Notes: a model not told the origin generated them from the sequence alone. Shown: positions 1 to 12,009, counted from the stretch's first letter. The stretch is 64,000 bases of DNA from Semisulcospira habei (GCA_036245525.1 BTPG01000005.1:182518245-182582244), one strand, 5' to 3'. Translations and numbers: made by a program.

Positions 1-965
1 TTGTGGCTATAACCTCCGTCCTAGGAAAAGAACGTGATAGCAAATGCCTTATTTGTACAAGCATTGGGCGTCATGAGCATCTGTGTGTGTGTCGGGCACT
101 CTTGGATACTTTGAACGGGCAGAAGTGCGAAAATGATTCGTGCCTTTTCCCTTCCTTCATTTCACAAGACTCTCTCAAGGGACTGTACCCCAATGTTTGC
201 GCAGACGACTATTTTCTTTGAGGAAGAGAAAGAGGTCGTCCTTTCGTAGATTGGTAGCCAGACGTCTTCCTTTGGGGGTACACAGACGTAAATGTGTCCA
301 GGAAGAGCTATAGACCTCATGAGCCTCCGCTCTGCGGGGGCTCATGAGGATCTATATCTCTTTTAGATTTTGTGATGTCCTTCGCAGAATATGTAGTCTG
401 GTGTCGTTCCCCTAATTAAGTCTACAGGACAGAGTCGTTTAGAAAGGGAAATGTTTGTGCTCTAACAAGCATATATCTTCATGAGCTCTTTGTAGCCTGC
501 GAGGGCTTACGAGGATCAATCCCTCTGGCTGGCAAAAGCAAGAAGCATTTATATCTCTGTTTTATTTAACGAGAAAGGTTATTAAGGTTTGTAAATCGGA
601 CTGAACCGAAATGTACTCCACGTGTGTTGACGCATCGGTATCTGGGCCTTTAGAATGTCGAGCAAAAATCGAAGTGTCTGCGTCTACGATTTTACATGCG
701 AGTCAAGCTGGCTACTAATTAACTGTTAATTCATTCGCGAAATCGATTAGAAATTTATTAATCGGCTGAAGCAAGCGACTGTTCATTAATCTACGAAACG
801 TCAAATGGTTTACATCAACAGAGAGACGAGAACCGAACACGAACACATAAAAATGATTACAGAAACGACACAAATTTAAATAGAAAAACACTGTAATGAC
901 AGGAACGGAAGAGTTGTAATGAGAAGCTGATGAGAATTTGTGCCTGAGGGAATTGACGAATAGGA
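1..965. other. No gene seen; two hairpin MITE remnants
   Basis: No coding exon is recognised. Two family-A hairpin remnants lie here: a well-preserved one at about 300-366 (CTCATGAG arms around a GC-rich loop) and a decayed one at about 470-535. The rest is unassigned intergenic DNA. Confidence 0.5.
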
Positions 966-1240
966 ACAACCAAGCAAGCAACCAACCAACTAACCAACCA
1001 ACTAACCAACCAACCAACCAACCAACCAACCAACCAACCAAACAACCAAACAACCAAACAACCAACCAACCAACCAACCAAACAACCAGACAGACAGACA
1101 AACAAACAAACACATAAAACAAAACTAAACAAGGCAAAGCAAGCAATGGAGACCAAACCAGACCAAACCAAACCAAACCAAACAAACCAAACCAAACCAA
1201 ACCAAACTAAACCGGTTAACCAAACCAAACCAAATCAACA
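966..1240. repeat. (CCAA)n and (AAACC)n simple repeat
   Basis: Low-complexity CCAA and AAACC units with drifting register. The long open frames on the minus strand here (Trp/Gly/Leu/Val repeats) are products of this repeat, not genes. Confidence 0.9.
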
Positions 1241-1646
1241 AAACAAAAAACAAAACAGAAATAAACCAAAACAAACCATATAAAAATGTAAAACAACAAC
1301 AAGAAAAACAAACGAAAACAACACTAAACAAACAGACAGTACCGGTGCATGCACAAAGGGGTTCATAGGGTTGTCCCATACCTACCCTGAAAATCCTCCT
1401 GCGCCACAGAGTGCAAGGACCTCGCATTTCCGTGTAGCTGACATAACCATTTTCCCTAAGCCAATAGAAAACAAGCTGATACTTTTGTGTCACTGGCTTT
1501 CTTGTTTTTTTCGAACCAGTTTCTGTGATCGTATCAATGCGGTAAACGTCACAGCATATCCTTCTTGCTATCTCCAAATCTGTCAAGACAGGGAAGCGCA
1601 CTCAAGGGTGGGAAAAAGGTTAGAGCCAATGGAATGTGACAATACT

Positions 1647-1847
1647 TTAACCCTTTAACTACCGGGACAAGTGGAACGCTACCCATCTGCAAGAGACTTA
1701 AATCCTAAGGATTTATGTATATTGTTAGTCCTGTGTTGTTGGTGCCCATGGTTGGTCCCGTTTCATGTGTGTTCTTCACGCGAATGTTGGTCAGTGTGCG
1801 GTGGTTTCAGACGCGGAATCCGCGTCCACCGGCAGTCAAGGGGTTAA
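1647..1847. mobile_element. TTAA-bounded MITE, family A, hairpin core mostly lost
   Basis: Begins TTAACCCTTTAACTACC and ends GGCAGTCAAGGGGTTAA, the terminal inverted repeat seen in family A copies elsewhere in the window. The internal hairpin is reduced to a short stem near 1690-1720. Confidence 0.6.
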
Positions 1848-1995
1848 CCTTACAAGAGCCAGCGAACTAGTACGTGAAACCGCTTTAAAGCGAGCAACTT
1901 CAAGCAGGAAAAGGTTAATAGTTTTGCAATATCTCCTTTGTAAATGCGTTCAGTATGTCATAAAAATGTATGAAATTGGACAAAAGGGCTAACTG

Positions 1996-2223
1996 AAATT
2001 ATGAATACTGCATGTCTGAATGTCCCTCTCTATAAATTATGAATACTGCATGTCTGAATGTCCCTCTCTATAAATTATGAATACTGCATGTCTGAATGTC
2101 CCTCTCTATAAATTATGAATACTGCATGTCTGAATGTCCCTCTCTATAAATTATGAATACTGCATGTCTGAATGTCCCTCTCTATAAATTATGAATACTG
2201 CATGTCTGAATGTCCCTCTCTAT
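1996..2223. repeat. 38-bp minisatellite, 6 copies
   Basis: Six near-identical 38-bp units beginning AAATTATGAATACTGC, with starts at 1996, 2034 and so on to 2186. No length variation between units. Confidence 0.95.
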
Positions 2224-2245
2224 TGTACACAGGAGACTTCCCTTA

Positions 2246-2535
2246 CGCACAAAAGGCAGTGTAAAACCTCTGTAACGTGTACAAAAGGCAGTGTAAAACC
2301 TCTGTAACGTGTGCAAAAGGCAGTGTAAAACCTCTGTAACGTGTACAAAAGGCAGTGTAAAACCTCTGTAACGTGTACAAAAGGCAGTGTAAAACCTCTG
2401 TAACGTGTACAAAAGGCAGTGTAAAACCTCTGTAACGTGTACAAAAGGCAGTGTAAAACCTCTGTAACGTGTACAAAAGGCAGTGTAAAACCCCTGTAAC
2501 GTCTACAAAAGGCAGTGTAAAACCTCTGTAACGTG
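2246..2535. repeat. 32-bp minisatellite, 9 copies
   Basis: Nine 32-bp units containing AAAAGGCAGTGTAAAACC (AAAAGG at 2251, 2283 and so on to 2507). It lies about 22 bp from the unrelated 38-bp array. Overlapping minus-strand open frames here are repeat artefacts. Confidence 0.95.
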
Positions 2536-2657
2536 CTGTTTTACCTACTCACATTGATTATGACAAGAAGGTGCAGAAGAGTCTTTGCTGAGCAAGACAA
2601 CATTGATAACCCGTTGTGTCGGCGAATTTAAGCAGCCAAAGCACGCCATGGAGCAGA

Positions 2658-2868
2658 TGGCTAGGGAGCTCAGGTAGTAGAACATTCAAATATCGTCCAA
2701 AAGGTCGCGGGTTCGAATCCAGCTAGGGTCTAAATTTATTTAGACCCTGTTCGGTGACGCGTCCTTGAAATCACCTTCGTTGTACACGAAAGGCGCTAAG
2801 CCCTAAACGTTCATCCCTAGGTCAAGACCTGCTTGGCTGGGTGTGTATTCAGACTCATGACAAATAAT
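2658..2868 (+). mobile_element. tRNA-headed SINE
   Basis: A tRNA-like head carries a good B box, GGTTCGAATCC, near 2709, and a degenerate A box near 2667. The body (TTTAGACCC, GGTGACGCGTCC, ACACGAAAGGCGCTAAG) matches the copy near 23884. It is too degenerate to be a functional tRNA gene. Known biology: such heads provide internal pol III promoters for SINEs. Confidence 0.65.
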
Positions 2869-2887
2869 CAATCTATGGCCACACTGG

Positions 2888-2943
2888 TTACCTCCCCTTG
2901 ATTCGCTCCGCATGATAATGCGGAGCGAATCAAGAGGAGGTAA
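2888..2943. repeat. Short perfect hairpin
   Basis: Inverted repeat with arms TTACCTCC...GATTCGCTCCGCAT and ATGCGGAGCGAATC...GGAGGTAA, almost no loop. It resembles a MITE remnant but shares no sequence with the main families here. Confidence 0.7.
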
Positions 2944-3162
2944 GCAGTGTCTGATGGTAGTCTCTCCCCGCATCCCCTATCTCAAGATCCTAAAAAGCTA
3001 TCGCGGTGTGTTTTTAGGGAAAGAAAAAAAAAAAAAAAAAAAAAAAGAGCACGGCGCCGCTGACACACACTTCACAAAGCCTACAGGTTGTGAAATCAGC
3101 GACTGGGAAATCACAACCAGAGTAGACCTCCTGGTTATTTTCATTCGCCCATCAAACACACC

Positions 3163-3242
3163 ATATCTGCAAGAGACATTGATTCTCATGGGCCCCCGCA
3201 GATGCGGGAGGGGGGGGGGGGCATGAGAATCAACGCCTCTAG
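3163..3242. mobile_element. Family A hairpin with G-tract expansion
   Basis: CTGCAAGAGACATTGATTCT... and its inverted partner flank a GC-rich loop in which a run of G has expanded. Confidence 0.65.
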
Positions 3243-3315
3243 CGTCCATAAAATCGAAATTTGGACCACCGACGCCTTGTCGAGAAAAAAATTGAACACC
3301 ATCCAACTCAGTGCA

Positions 3316-3378
3316 AGAAGTACAGATCCTCATGAGCCCCCGCTGTCGCGGGAGCCCATACGAATCTATACCTCTTGC
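3316..3378. mobile_element. Family A hairpin
   Basis: GCAAGAAGTACAGATCCTCA is paired with an inverted right arm ending CTCTTGCTGG; the loop region is CCCGCTGTCGCGGG. Confidence 0.65.
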
Positions 3379-3782
3379 TGGAATTACGTTATATCCACGT
3401 TCATATGACGGCTGAGGATCTTTGACGTTGAATTAATAATGATTTCAAGAACACAGCCTCAGTCCAAAGGCAGTGAAAGAGGCTTACTTCGGCATGGTGA
3501 CTCCTCGCATGCACTCTCTAGCCTTATACCAAAATAGTTTACCGATATACATTTTCATCTGTGCTTCCATACAGGAGGAGATTTTATGGTGTTTGTTTTA
3601 TACGGCCGGGTTTCAGTTTTTTCCCTCAAGTGTACGTTTCTGGAATTGAGGTGCCAGAAACCGTCCGCTGGCACCGGCCGACTTTGATATTCTATAAATA
3701 ATTCATTTTAAATCAATTGCTGGCTTTCTGTGCTGGGTAACCGCACCACGCCAAACCTCGGCAGCAGCAACCATGGCTGGCA

Positions 3783-3912
3783 TCAGTCGCGTCAGTGCGT
3801 GTGTACGTGTGTACGTGTGTGTGGGGAGAGGCGTGGGAGAGGGGGGGGGGGAGAAGGGGAGGGGAGGGGGACGATGTGCGGAGGGGGGGGGAGGACATGT
3901 GTGTGTATGTGT

Positions 3913-3945
<33 letters not shown>

Positions 3946-3982
3946 GAAGTGGTGTGTGTGTGTGTGTGTGTTTGTTTGTGTT

Positions 3983-4050
<68 letters not shown>

Positions 4051-4055
4051 TGCGT

Positions 4056-4144
<89 letters not shown>

Positions 4145-4145
4145 T

Positions 4146-4185
<40 letters not shown>

Positions 4186-4380
4186 TTCGCATGGGGTGGG
4201 GTGGGGGTGGGGGTGGGGTGGGGGAGGGTACGTGAGCGGGCCTACTGTGGCCGTCGCGGGCCCGATGACCTGTGCTTACTGGGGAGCTGGGGAGTTTCTG
4301 TTGGTGGGGGTGGGGGGGGGGGGCAGAGTAGTCGGCGTGGGGGCATGGAGAGGGGGGGGGGGGGGAGAGCTCGTCAGTAT
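3783..4380. repeat. Compound (GT)n/(GA)n and G-rich tract
   Basis: Alternating blocks of GT and GA dinucleotides followed by G-rich sequence. All long open frames on both strands here are low-complexity artefacts. Confidence 0.95.
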
Positions 4381-4565
4381 ATGACTATCTGTTATGCAAC
4401 ACGCGTTGAGTGTGTTGTTTTGCAAAAAGGGGCAACTGTACATGAAAAACATGGAACGGCAGACAGCTAGCGTGCGTTGCGCGATTACTATCAATACTTT
4501 ACGTCACTGTGTGCGGCCTTTATGTAAGCAAATCTGTATGGCTCACACCACAACATAATGACGTG

Positions 4566-4687
<122 letters not shown>

Positions 4688-5087
4688 GTGGGTGGTTGGG
4701 GGGGGGGGGGACTCCCTGAGCCTCACGAAACTGTGTCAAAGTATCTGGACAGACCGGTTTGTGTCAGACTACTCGCGTTAAATTTAGATCAGACCGGCAT
4801 TCGCTGCCTTCACCCACATTTATTTTCTACAATGTGTCCAATAGCGTGATGCCGTTTTCCCGCCGCTATTACCTTTGAAAATGTTCTACGTTCCTGAAAT
4901 AGCAGTGCGGATTAAAAATTTCATGAAGAGAGATATGCCAGTTTTGGGTAACTTGTAGCTGAGAATATTTCACAATGGTGACAGAATAGTAACTGATTAG
5001 AGGCTTTCCCCGAATCAGAACCAAAGTAAGTCGAATATTGCACGGACTTCAAACGTTCCTTGGATTCATCCAACCCAGTGCATCTGC

Positions 5088-5156
5088 AAGAGGCGTATAT
5101 ATTCTCATGAGCCCCTGCATCCGCAGGGGCTCATGAGAATATATGCCTCTTGCTCG
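5088..5156. mobile_element. Family A hairpin, near perfect
   Basis: Arms GCAAGAGGCGTATATATTCT and AGAATATATGCCTCTTGC pair around GAGCCCCTGCATCCGCAGGG. Confidence 0.8.
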
Positions 5157-5727
5157 CAAAGTGTCGTCTCATGGACACCTGTAGTTTGAGAACAACAACT
5201 GCGAGGACTCACACAACAGTTATCGGGGCAGTCCGGTGAAACTGCCCCTTTTCGTACTTCCTTTTAATGGGCGCAGCCTACTGTTTTTCCCTTACCATAA
5301 AGGGGCTAAGCCTACTGTCTTCGACCTGAATCTGATCCAGGAATAACTTTTACTAATGGATTAAAATTGTTACGAAGCGGACATGCCTTCTTTTGGAAGC
5401 TCACGATGACAAACATAGTGACTGAATGAGGGATATGTACCATACTGCATTTCATGGATTTATTATGTCTTCCCTGTTTCCTGACCAGGAATCTATTTAT
5501 ATTCTCTATTTCTGTACATTCCAGACAATCTGTTTAACGACAGTTGAATCTGTCTGAATCTGCTTGAATCTATTGAAAACTATTTTAGGCTACTTTCAGT
5601 CAATTTTAACCTGTTTATAGTGGTTTCCATAATAACATTTCTAAATTATTTCGAAATTTCCATTGTGTCGACACTGTTTCTTGGAAATCTGTTCACCGTC
5701 TAGTCCCTTAATTTGTAAATGTTCTGT
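5157..5727. other. No feature recognised
   Basis: AT-rich intergenic DNA. No exon-like open frame, known repeat or obvious palindrome was seen. Confidence 0.4.
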
Positions 5728-5913
5728 TTAACTCATTCAGCCCGACGGCCGTATTTCCCACATTTTGGATGCATCATCTCATGACTATGCACCAGATGCG
5801 AGAGATGAATCGACCATGATAATTCAAGGGCAGTGCCAGATTGGCTTGGCGCCGACAGAATTATCATGGTCGACCCATCTCCTGCTGTTTTGTGTCAGGG
5901 CTGAATGGGTTAA
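5728..5913. mobile_element. TTAA-bounded MITE, family B, shortened palindrome
   Basis: TTAACTCATTCAGCCCGACG at the left and GGGCTGAATGGGTTAA at the right. The central GATCGACCATGATAATTCAA arm is complete, but the right arm lost its inner half, so the stem is partly deleted. Confidence 0.8.
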
Positions 5914-6112
5914 AGTGATCTGCATCAGGGCGGGCTTTAACGGGTTCTCAGTTTTCTCTCATCTTTTTACAATCTATGTGGTATGGTATGGTGTGGTGTG
6001 GGATAGTGTCTCTGAGGCGCACATATCCATCTATTTTAAGATGCTCAAGGCGCCGTAGGGATGGAAGCTGGAGCTTTGAAAGCCTGCTGCTACTAAGCAT
6101 GCTATTTCCACC

Positions 6113-6655
6113 TCCGCCACATCAGTCAGATCAGAAAATACCTCACTACCGAAGCTGCCACCAAACTTGCTGTCTCTCTCATCTTATCTCGCATCGACTA
6201 CTGCAACTCTCTCCTTTCCGGCCTCCCTCACTCCACCATCTTCACTCTCCAACGCGTCCAGAACAATGCTACCCGCCTCTTCCTCAGAAAGAAAAAATCC
6301 GACCACATCACACCCCTGCTCAAACTCCTTCACTGGCTCCCCATCCCCCAACGCATCCAATACAAAATTCTGTCTCTCTGCTACAAATCCCTGAACAACT
6401 GCGCTCCTGCCTATCTCTCCAACTTACTTCACCCCTACACACCTTCCCGCAACCTCCGCTCTGCCTCCGACCCTCTCCGCCAACACATCCCTCGCACCAA
6501 ACTCAACACTTTCGGCCTCCGCTCCTTCTCCGTCTACGGTCCATCCACCTGGAACACTCTCCCACTCTCTCTTCGTCAGAAACACTCTCTCTCTCTTCCT
6601 TCCAGTCCGCCCTCAAAACTCACCTCATTCAACAGTTCTAGCACTATATCACCAC
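6113..6655 (+). pseudogene. L2/CR1-like LINE, C-terminal RT remnant
   Basis: A 5'-truncated non-LTR retrotransposon. In the frame opening near 6115 the translation reads SRIDYCNSLLSGLP, then LQRVQNNATRL, LLHWLPIPQRIQYKI and STWNTLP. This is the region after the polymerase domain typical of L2/CR1 elements. The frame shifts near 6590 to end in FQSALKTHLIQQF and a stop. The catalytic RT motifs are missing, so the copy is dead. Its 3' untranslated part continues after the solo LTR at 7531 and ends near 7695 in an A/T-rich tail. Clade assignment is from motif recall and moderate. Confidence 0.8.
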
Positions 6656-6661
6656 ACTCCC

Positions 6662-7525
6662 TGTTACCTGGTGGAATTGTAGTCGAAGTATGATAAACAC
6701 ACCAGACACACACGCACGTAGAGTTCTTTAAAGTAAACCCCATTCAGCTGCAATACGTCACACGTGGCTTAAGGATGTAGACAATACTGGAGTAACAGTT
6801 CCAACAATATTTAATTCAGCAATGCGATATCCACACAGTAATGCACTTTCAAATGCACAAACTACTGATACAAAGTCTCTTCTGCGATGTCCACACTACG
6901 ACACAAAGTTTCTTATACACAGCGCCTCTCGCAATAAACTACGTGCAATAAACTAAACTGCTGACAAAGCAAGACAATGTACGACCGGGATTTCCTAGCG
7001 CCCTCCTTATAAATACTATCAAATTCCAGAATCTTCTACGGAAAACATACAACTCAACCAATCAGAACGAAACACGCAGCCGAAGCTCATTAACATAAAC
7101 TTTCCAGAAACAATACAACAGGCTACAAAAATTCGGCTACTCACTTAAGCTCTAAATTCTAGCGTATAATTAAGTCACATAAAAGTATGGTATCCCTATC
7201 ACCTGGTAGCTCAAAAAGTACGAGAACATTACCAAAACAAAACAAAGGCTGCTCAGTTCACGCGCACAGGAAAACAAAAAGTAGCGAAAATGTTGCGATG
7301 TCAACTAACCGCCGTGACACTTACGAGGCCACTAGACAGTGCGACCTTTCTAGCACGCTCTGGACTAAACTTAACAAAACGAAAACGGCTCTACTCACGA
7401 ACAAAAGGAAATCTAACTAAAAAGGCACGTGAATCGTAACCAAGATAGCTCAAATAAACATCGGATCGTTACCTATGAACAACACACGCACGCTCTCACA
7501 GGATAACACAACCACAAACGTAACA
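6662..7525. mobile_element. Solo LTR (864 bp) with 5-bp target duplication
   Basis: Begins TGTTAC and ends GTAACA, a perfect 6-bp terminal inverted repeat, and is flanked by CTCCC at 6657-6661 and 7526-7530. TG...CA ends and a 5-bp duplication are the hallmark of an LTR retrotransposon inserted by integrase. No internal coding region is present, so this is a solo LTR left after recombination between two LTRs. A TATA-like TTATAAATA is near 7012 and an AATAAA near 7453. Orientation and superfamily are unresolved. The insertion splits the LINE remnant on either side. Confidence 0.75.
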
Positions 7526-7530
7526 CTCCC

Positions 7531-7695
7531 CACCGCAAACTGACCGTCGTAATGTTTTTCACTATTTGTGGTACGTGAGTCATTGTCTAAAGCGTGCGCA
7601 AGGCGCGCGAGTTGTGAGTGCGCGCTTAGAGTTATAATTATTATAAGATAAGCGCATTACAAATACCGTAATTATTATTTAATTAAGCGCTACTT
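7531..7695 (+). mobile_element. 3' end of the L2-like LINE, continued after the LTR
   Basis: Continues the LINE 3' untranslated region: GTGCGCGCTTAGAGTTATAA, then AGCGCATTACAAATACCG and a short ATT-rich tail. This motif order is typical of L2-type 3' ends. Confidence 0.6.
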
Positions 7696-7699
7696 TATG

Positions 7700-8065
7700 T
7701 GATTACGCAGAAGTAACAACCAGGTTTTCTGTGGCGCGTCTGGGGAACGTTCCTGCGTACAAAGGATCAGAAGAGCAGAAAAGTCATTTTACGACAGTCA
7801 AACTTAAATGGTTAAATTAGTCCTTCCGGCTGTGCAGCATTAGTGCAAAATACTGAAAACATTTGTAATGGAGATATTGCGAAGTAATAAGCCGTTATTG
7901 TTGACCTTAATCTATTTAAATCTGTTTATGACGTAGTTGTTTTTACAAAGTTGTTACATTTTTAAATTTGGAATGAGTATTTTCTGATATCCGTTTATTG
8001 ATTAGTTTACACTATTACGGTGCATGACGATCTAAAATAATGCTTGCGTTTATATAGCAAATCAC
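7700..8065. other. No feature recognised
   Basis: AT-rich intergenic DNA without supported exons or repeats. Confidence 0.4.
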
Positions 8066-8067
8066 TA

Positions 8068-8141
8068 CACATCTGCAAGAGACATAGATCCTCCTGAGCC
8101 CCCGACGATCATGACGATCTATGCCTTTTGCTCACAGCACT
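8068..8141. mobile_element. Family A hairpin, internally deleted
   Basis: CTGCAAGAGACATAGATCCTC and a right arm GATCTATGCCTTTTGC; part of the GC-rich centre is lost. Confidence 0.65.
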
Positions 8142-8559
8142 CAAACCCATTACCTCACACGAAGTCTCAGGGTGCTCCTACTGCAACGTTTTGTAGGTGT
8201 GCAAATGTAAGCCGCTCGGATAGAACCAGAATAGCTTGGCGATTTTGCGACATTCATTCAAATCTCCTTGGTTTCCAGCGCATGCGCAATACGACAACGG
8301 ACGCAGAACCATCTACGTCAGCCATTCACAAACTCTGACCCGAACAATGCGACTCCAGCCGCTGGTACAAGCTTGACGCCGTTTAGTCCCTACGGTCGCA
8401 GATGTCTGGTAAAGTTAGATTTTTCATGAGGACAAAATTATCAGCTATGTGAGTTTGTACATTACTACAAAATTCTATTGATCAGAAATTTGACAGCTAC
8501 TGGTTTAGCTCTAGAGCAAACAGTCAATGTAACTTAAAAATAATATTAAAAATTAGTTC

Positions 8560-8781
8560 TTAACTCTTTCGCTGCCAGCGGACGCGAAACACACGTCTGA
8601 AATCTCTGCACACTGGCCGAGATTCGCGTGAAGAACGCAGTGTAAGGAGGTACCATACAGAACACACGACTAACAAGAGACATCAATCCTCATGAGCCCC
8701 CGCGACTGCGGGGGCTCATGAGGATTTATGTCTCTTGCAGATGGGTACCGTTCGCCTTCCCCCGGCAGTTAAGGGGGTTAA
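8560..8781. mobile_element. TTAA-bounded MITE, family A, full length
   Basis: Reference copy of family A: TTAACTCTTTCGCTGCCAGC at the left and GGCAGTTAAGGGGGTTAA at the right, with the central hairpin at 8672-8742 (GAGCCCCCGCGACTGCGGGG loop). TTAA at both ends matches the piggyBac target preference (established knowledge). No transposase is encoded. Confidence 0.8.
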
Positions 8782-9029
8782 TATCCCATTTAAAGATCGT
8801 TCTTTTGGTGTGTGTTTCGATAATGCTGCACAAGGGACAAACTTTCGAGTTGATTAGGAAGTTTGAATGTCTTGAAATGGTAAATGAAAGACTTTTCTGC
8901 TCTTCTACTTTGCTACGCAGGAGAGCTCACATGGTCTCGCCGGGTTGCATGAGTGAGCTTAGTCCTGCGCCAGCCACTGAGGTGTATGCAAAAACTGGCA
9001 GGAAAGTCTTAGTTAAGACAGAGCAAACA

Positions 9030-9700
9030 TAGAGAACCCCGTTTTATGGACAGGTTTAACAATCGTGGGGTCTTCGATAAATACCTTCAAACGAGAGAAA
9101 GGTGGTGATGACGATGAAGAAACTGTATCGACGGAAAGAACAGTTTTGACAGACAAATTCGTCAATTTTCAAACTTGCCGTTGCTACTCGCTACATTTAA
9201 GATAGAGTGGAAATGCGAGAGAGAAAGTGCCGGCAGTATGGCTATACGGCATAACCGGCTTCCAAAAACCTCGTGGGAGATTCTACCAGCGGAGCTCTAG
9301 GCATTACTAAAGACACATCGGGCTGTGGATATACCGCTCGCTATTACTCCTACAGCTGCTACTGACAACAAAATAGATAACAATAGCAATAACAACAACC
9401 AACCAACCAGACAACAACAACAAAAACATCAATAAAATACCTAGTCGTTTGGGTTTAACGCCGAGCAAGCAACTAACGTCATCTCACGGCGGAATAATAA
9501 ATGATAATAATGATGATGATAATAATAATAATAATAATATAGGAAGAAGAAGAAGAGGAACAACAACAACAATTTCTGTAGAGAAAAAACCACATTGAAT
9601 GCTTCTCTTCCAGCAATCAGCAACGCATCTATACCCGAGTTCACCGCAGAATATCGATTTACCGCAAAGCGAGAATAGCAGGGAATATTTCTCGTTACAG
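9030..9700. other. No gene; short AAC and AAT microsatellites
   Basis: Contains a loose AAC-rich tract near 9370-9430 and (AAT)n near 9500-9540, with no recognisable exon. Confidence 0.5.
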
Positions 9701-9726
9701 TCCCACAGCAACCGCCTACTCTCCAA

Positions 9727-9793
9727 CAAGAGGCACAGATCATCATGAGCTCCGTAAATTGCGGGGGCTCATGAGGATATGTGCCTCTTGCTG
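9727..9793. mobile_element. Family A hairpin
   Basis: AACAAGAGGCACAGATCATC with right arm GAGGATATGTGCCTCTTGC; one arm of the GC core has decayed. Confidence 0.7.
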
Positions 9794-9987
9794 TTTAATT
9801 TACATCCGATTTACTCAGACGTAGGCGGTTCTAAGCGTTGATTTTACTACGTGTTAACCCAGTCTCAATGAAAATGCTTGAACCGGTACAGTGCGGCAGA
9901 GTCTTCAAATATGAAGAGCCATGGTTACGTGTATTTCTGTTTAAATGTACCGTTTATAGATGTTAACACAGAGCAGGGGGAAAAAAA

Positions 9988-10058
9988 ATGTGCTGGTCTG
10001 TGATTTTGGAACCTTACGGCTTGAAGCCGTAAGGTTCCAAAATCACAGACTAGCACAT
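9988..10058. mobile_element. Family D palindrome (MITE)
   Basis: GCTGGTCTGTGATTTTGGAA and its reverse complement meet at CTTACGGCTTGAAGCCGTAAG with essentially no loop. A related copy is at 49350-49413 and a half copy near 10182-10212. Confidence 0.75.
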
Positions 10059-10374
10059 GTTGTCAGTATTTGTAAGGACAGTGCTCTGTCGGTCATCACA
10101 CTGTGTACATTTTGCCGAACACACACAAAAAGATACGGGAAATGATTGACCTGTTACCAAGGTGTTGCCGCAGCTGATATGCGCGCTTGGTCTGTGACTT
10201 TGGACCTTATTATCTACAGCCATAACCTACTCGCTCGCTCGCTCACTCGCTCATTCACTCAGCTTTCTTGCTCACTAACAGACTAGCCAATAATTTTCAC
10301 AGCCAACCAGCCAACCTAGCATGGTTTTAGTCAACAAACAAACGAGCTAAACACGATCAACCAAAACCAATTGA

Positions 10375-10496
10375 CCACCCAGTGTGCAATGGCCATCGGG
10401 CCGACTGTCTGCCGCCGTTGGCCCGCGCACGGCTGTGCGCGGGCCAACGACGGCTGACGGTCGGCCCGATGGCCTTTGCGCATTGGGCACACAGTC
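10375..10496. mobile_element. Family C GC-rich palindrome (MITE)
   Basis: Long inverted repeat centred on GGCCCGCGCACGGCTGTGCG, with outer arms AATGGCCATCGGGCCGACTG and its complement. Ten related copies occur in the window. Confidence 0.8.
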
Positions 10497-10769
10497 AACA
10501 AAGCAACCGAACAATCAGCCAAGCAAGCAACCATTATTATAACCATCATCAGCAAACAATCCCAATTCACAGAAATATGTTAACCATCAATATAATATAT
10601 AAATTAATCAAATATGTCTCAGTGACGTAACATTCCCGATATGACGATAATATATGACGTCGCGTGGAGCGCAGGAATCATTACTCGAAAATACACAATG
10701 TCGTCAACTATTGTGGAATATGTTTGGAGTGATGTGACGCCACTTCAAGTTTTACATTCTACAAACAGT

Positions 10770-10777
10770 TGACGTCA
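10770..10777. promoter_or_regulatory. CRE-like site upstream of LRRC71-a
   Basis: Perfect palindromic TGACGTCA about 110 bp before the LRRC71-a start codon. Sequence match only; function is inference. Confidence 0.3.
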
Positions 10778-10885
10778 TTGTGTTCAGTTACGTTTGACAA
10801 CAGTAGTTCTACAATCGGCGCCCATTCTTCACCCTGTGCACATGTGTTTACCAGACTGTGCGCAAAACCTCATTTCACTGCAAAA

Positions 10886-11082
10886 ATGGGCCCCAAAAAA
10901 GAAAGAAGACATCTAACCAGAGTAATAAGGCCTGCCACACCTCCCTCTGACCAGGAAGAAAATACATTATCTGGATGCTTCGAAATCGATTTTACGGAGT
11001 TGTGTCGCGAAAGGGACTTTCCTTATGTTCCGACTGTCGTCGTGCGCCAGAAACCTCTCAAACAAGAAGAGGAGGAACACAG
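10886..11082 (+). CDS. LRRC71: LRRC71-a exon 1
   Basis: Encodes the start methionine and FEIDFTELC, shared with copy b. The donor follows CAC AG (intron begins GTCAGTAT), phase 2. Confidence 0.8.
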
Positions 11083-11855
11083 GTCAGTATCCTAGTGTAG
11101 CGGTCTGGTATTCCTTTTCTGCGTGCAAGCATAAGGTTAAAATAATTGAAATAAGTTGATTTGATTCCGATTCCTCTACGGATTCATTATAATCAGTGTG
11201 ACACTTTCATCTGGCCCTTTCGTGCCCGTATAAAAAAAAAAGCACTTCATGGGTGCTTGTAAACACCTCCTCATGACATTTTTCGATGGACCCTTGCGAT
11301 GGTCCCCTTCACGACAGTATTGAGTTTCCCTTTGCAACGAACGACTGTCAGCAACGAACAAGGCTGTACCAGTGTGTACCATAAGCAAAGACAACACTCC
11401 AAACATCTCCCAGTGGCATAGGTCCTCCTGATCTATGCCTCTTGGAGATGTTTGTAGTGTTGGTAGACGTGCTTTGCAAACAAAACCTCACTACCAAATT
11501 TTCATGGATTTGAAATCTCAGTGCTATCACCTTAGTGGGATGAGGTTTCTGAGACTCTGACTCCTGTTTCTGTGCATGCTTTCATTAAATCACATCGGGT
11601 AAAGTACTGCAATGACGACTTTTGTACAGTTTTGAAGGCTGCTTCGACCATGCATCTTTTCCATAACATACTACTAGAAAATCAGACTCCTTCTAATTTT
11701 TTTAACAGTGCCACCAGACTGCTTGCAGGACGAACCAGCGATATAAACATACGGAAGGATAACAAGGAGACGGTCAGAAGGAAACGTAAGTCTTCATTTA
11801 GCATCTTGTACTCACAATAACAACGGTAATAATCTTGATGACTGACAATGTGAAG

Positions 11856-11948
<93 letters not shown>

Positions 11949-11965
11949 TAATGTATTTCTTCTTG

Positions 11966-12009
<44 letters not shown>

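Noticed and set aside
715..1601. Long minus-strand open frames
   Set aside because: Most of the translation is Trp/Leu/Gly/Val repeat from (CCAA)n and (AAACC)n. The about 90-residue upstream part has no recognised motif and no supporting splice sites.
1996..2535. Regular repeats resembling a CRISPR array
   Set aside because: Units are directly tandem without unique spacers, there are no cas genes, and the genome is eukaryotic.
3713..4494. Open frames up to 246 codons on both strands
   Set aside because: Entirely Cys/Val, Glu/Arg or Thr/His repeats from GT and GA microsatellites.
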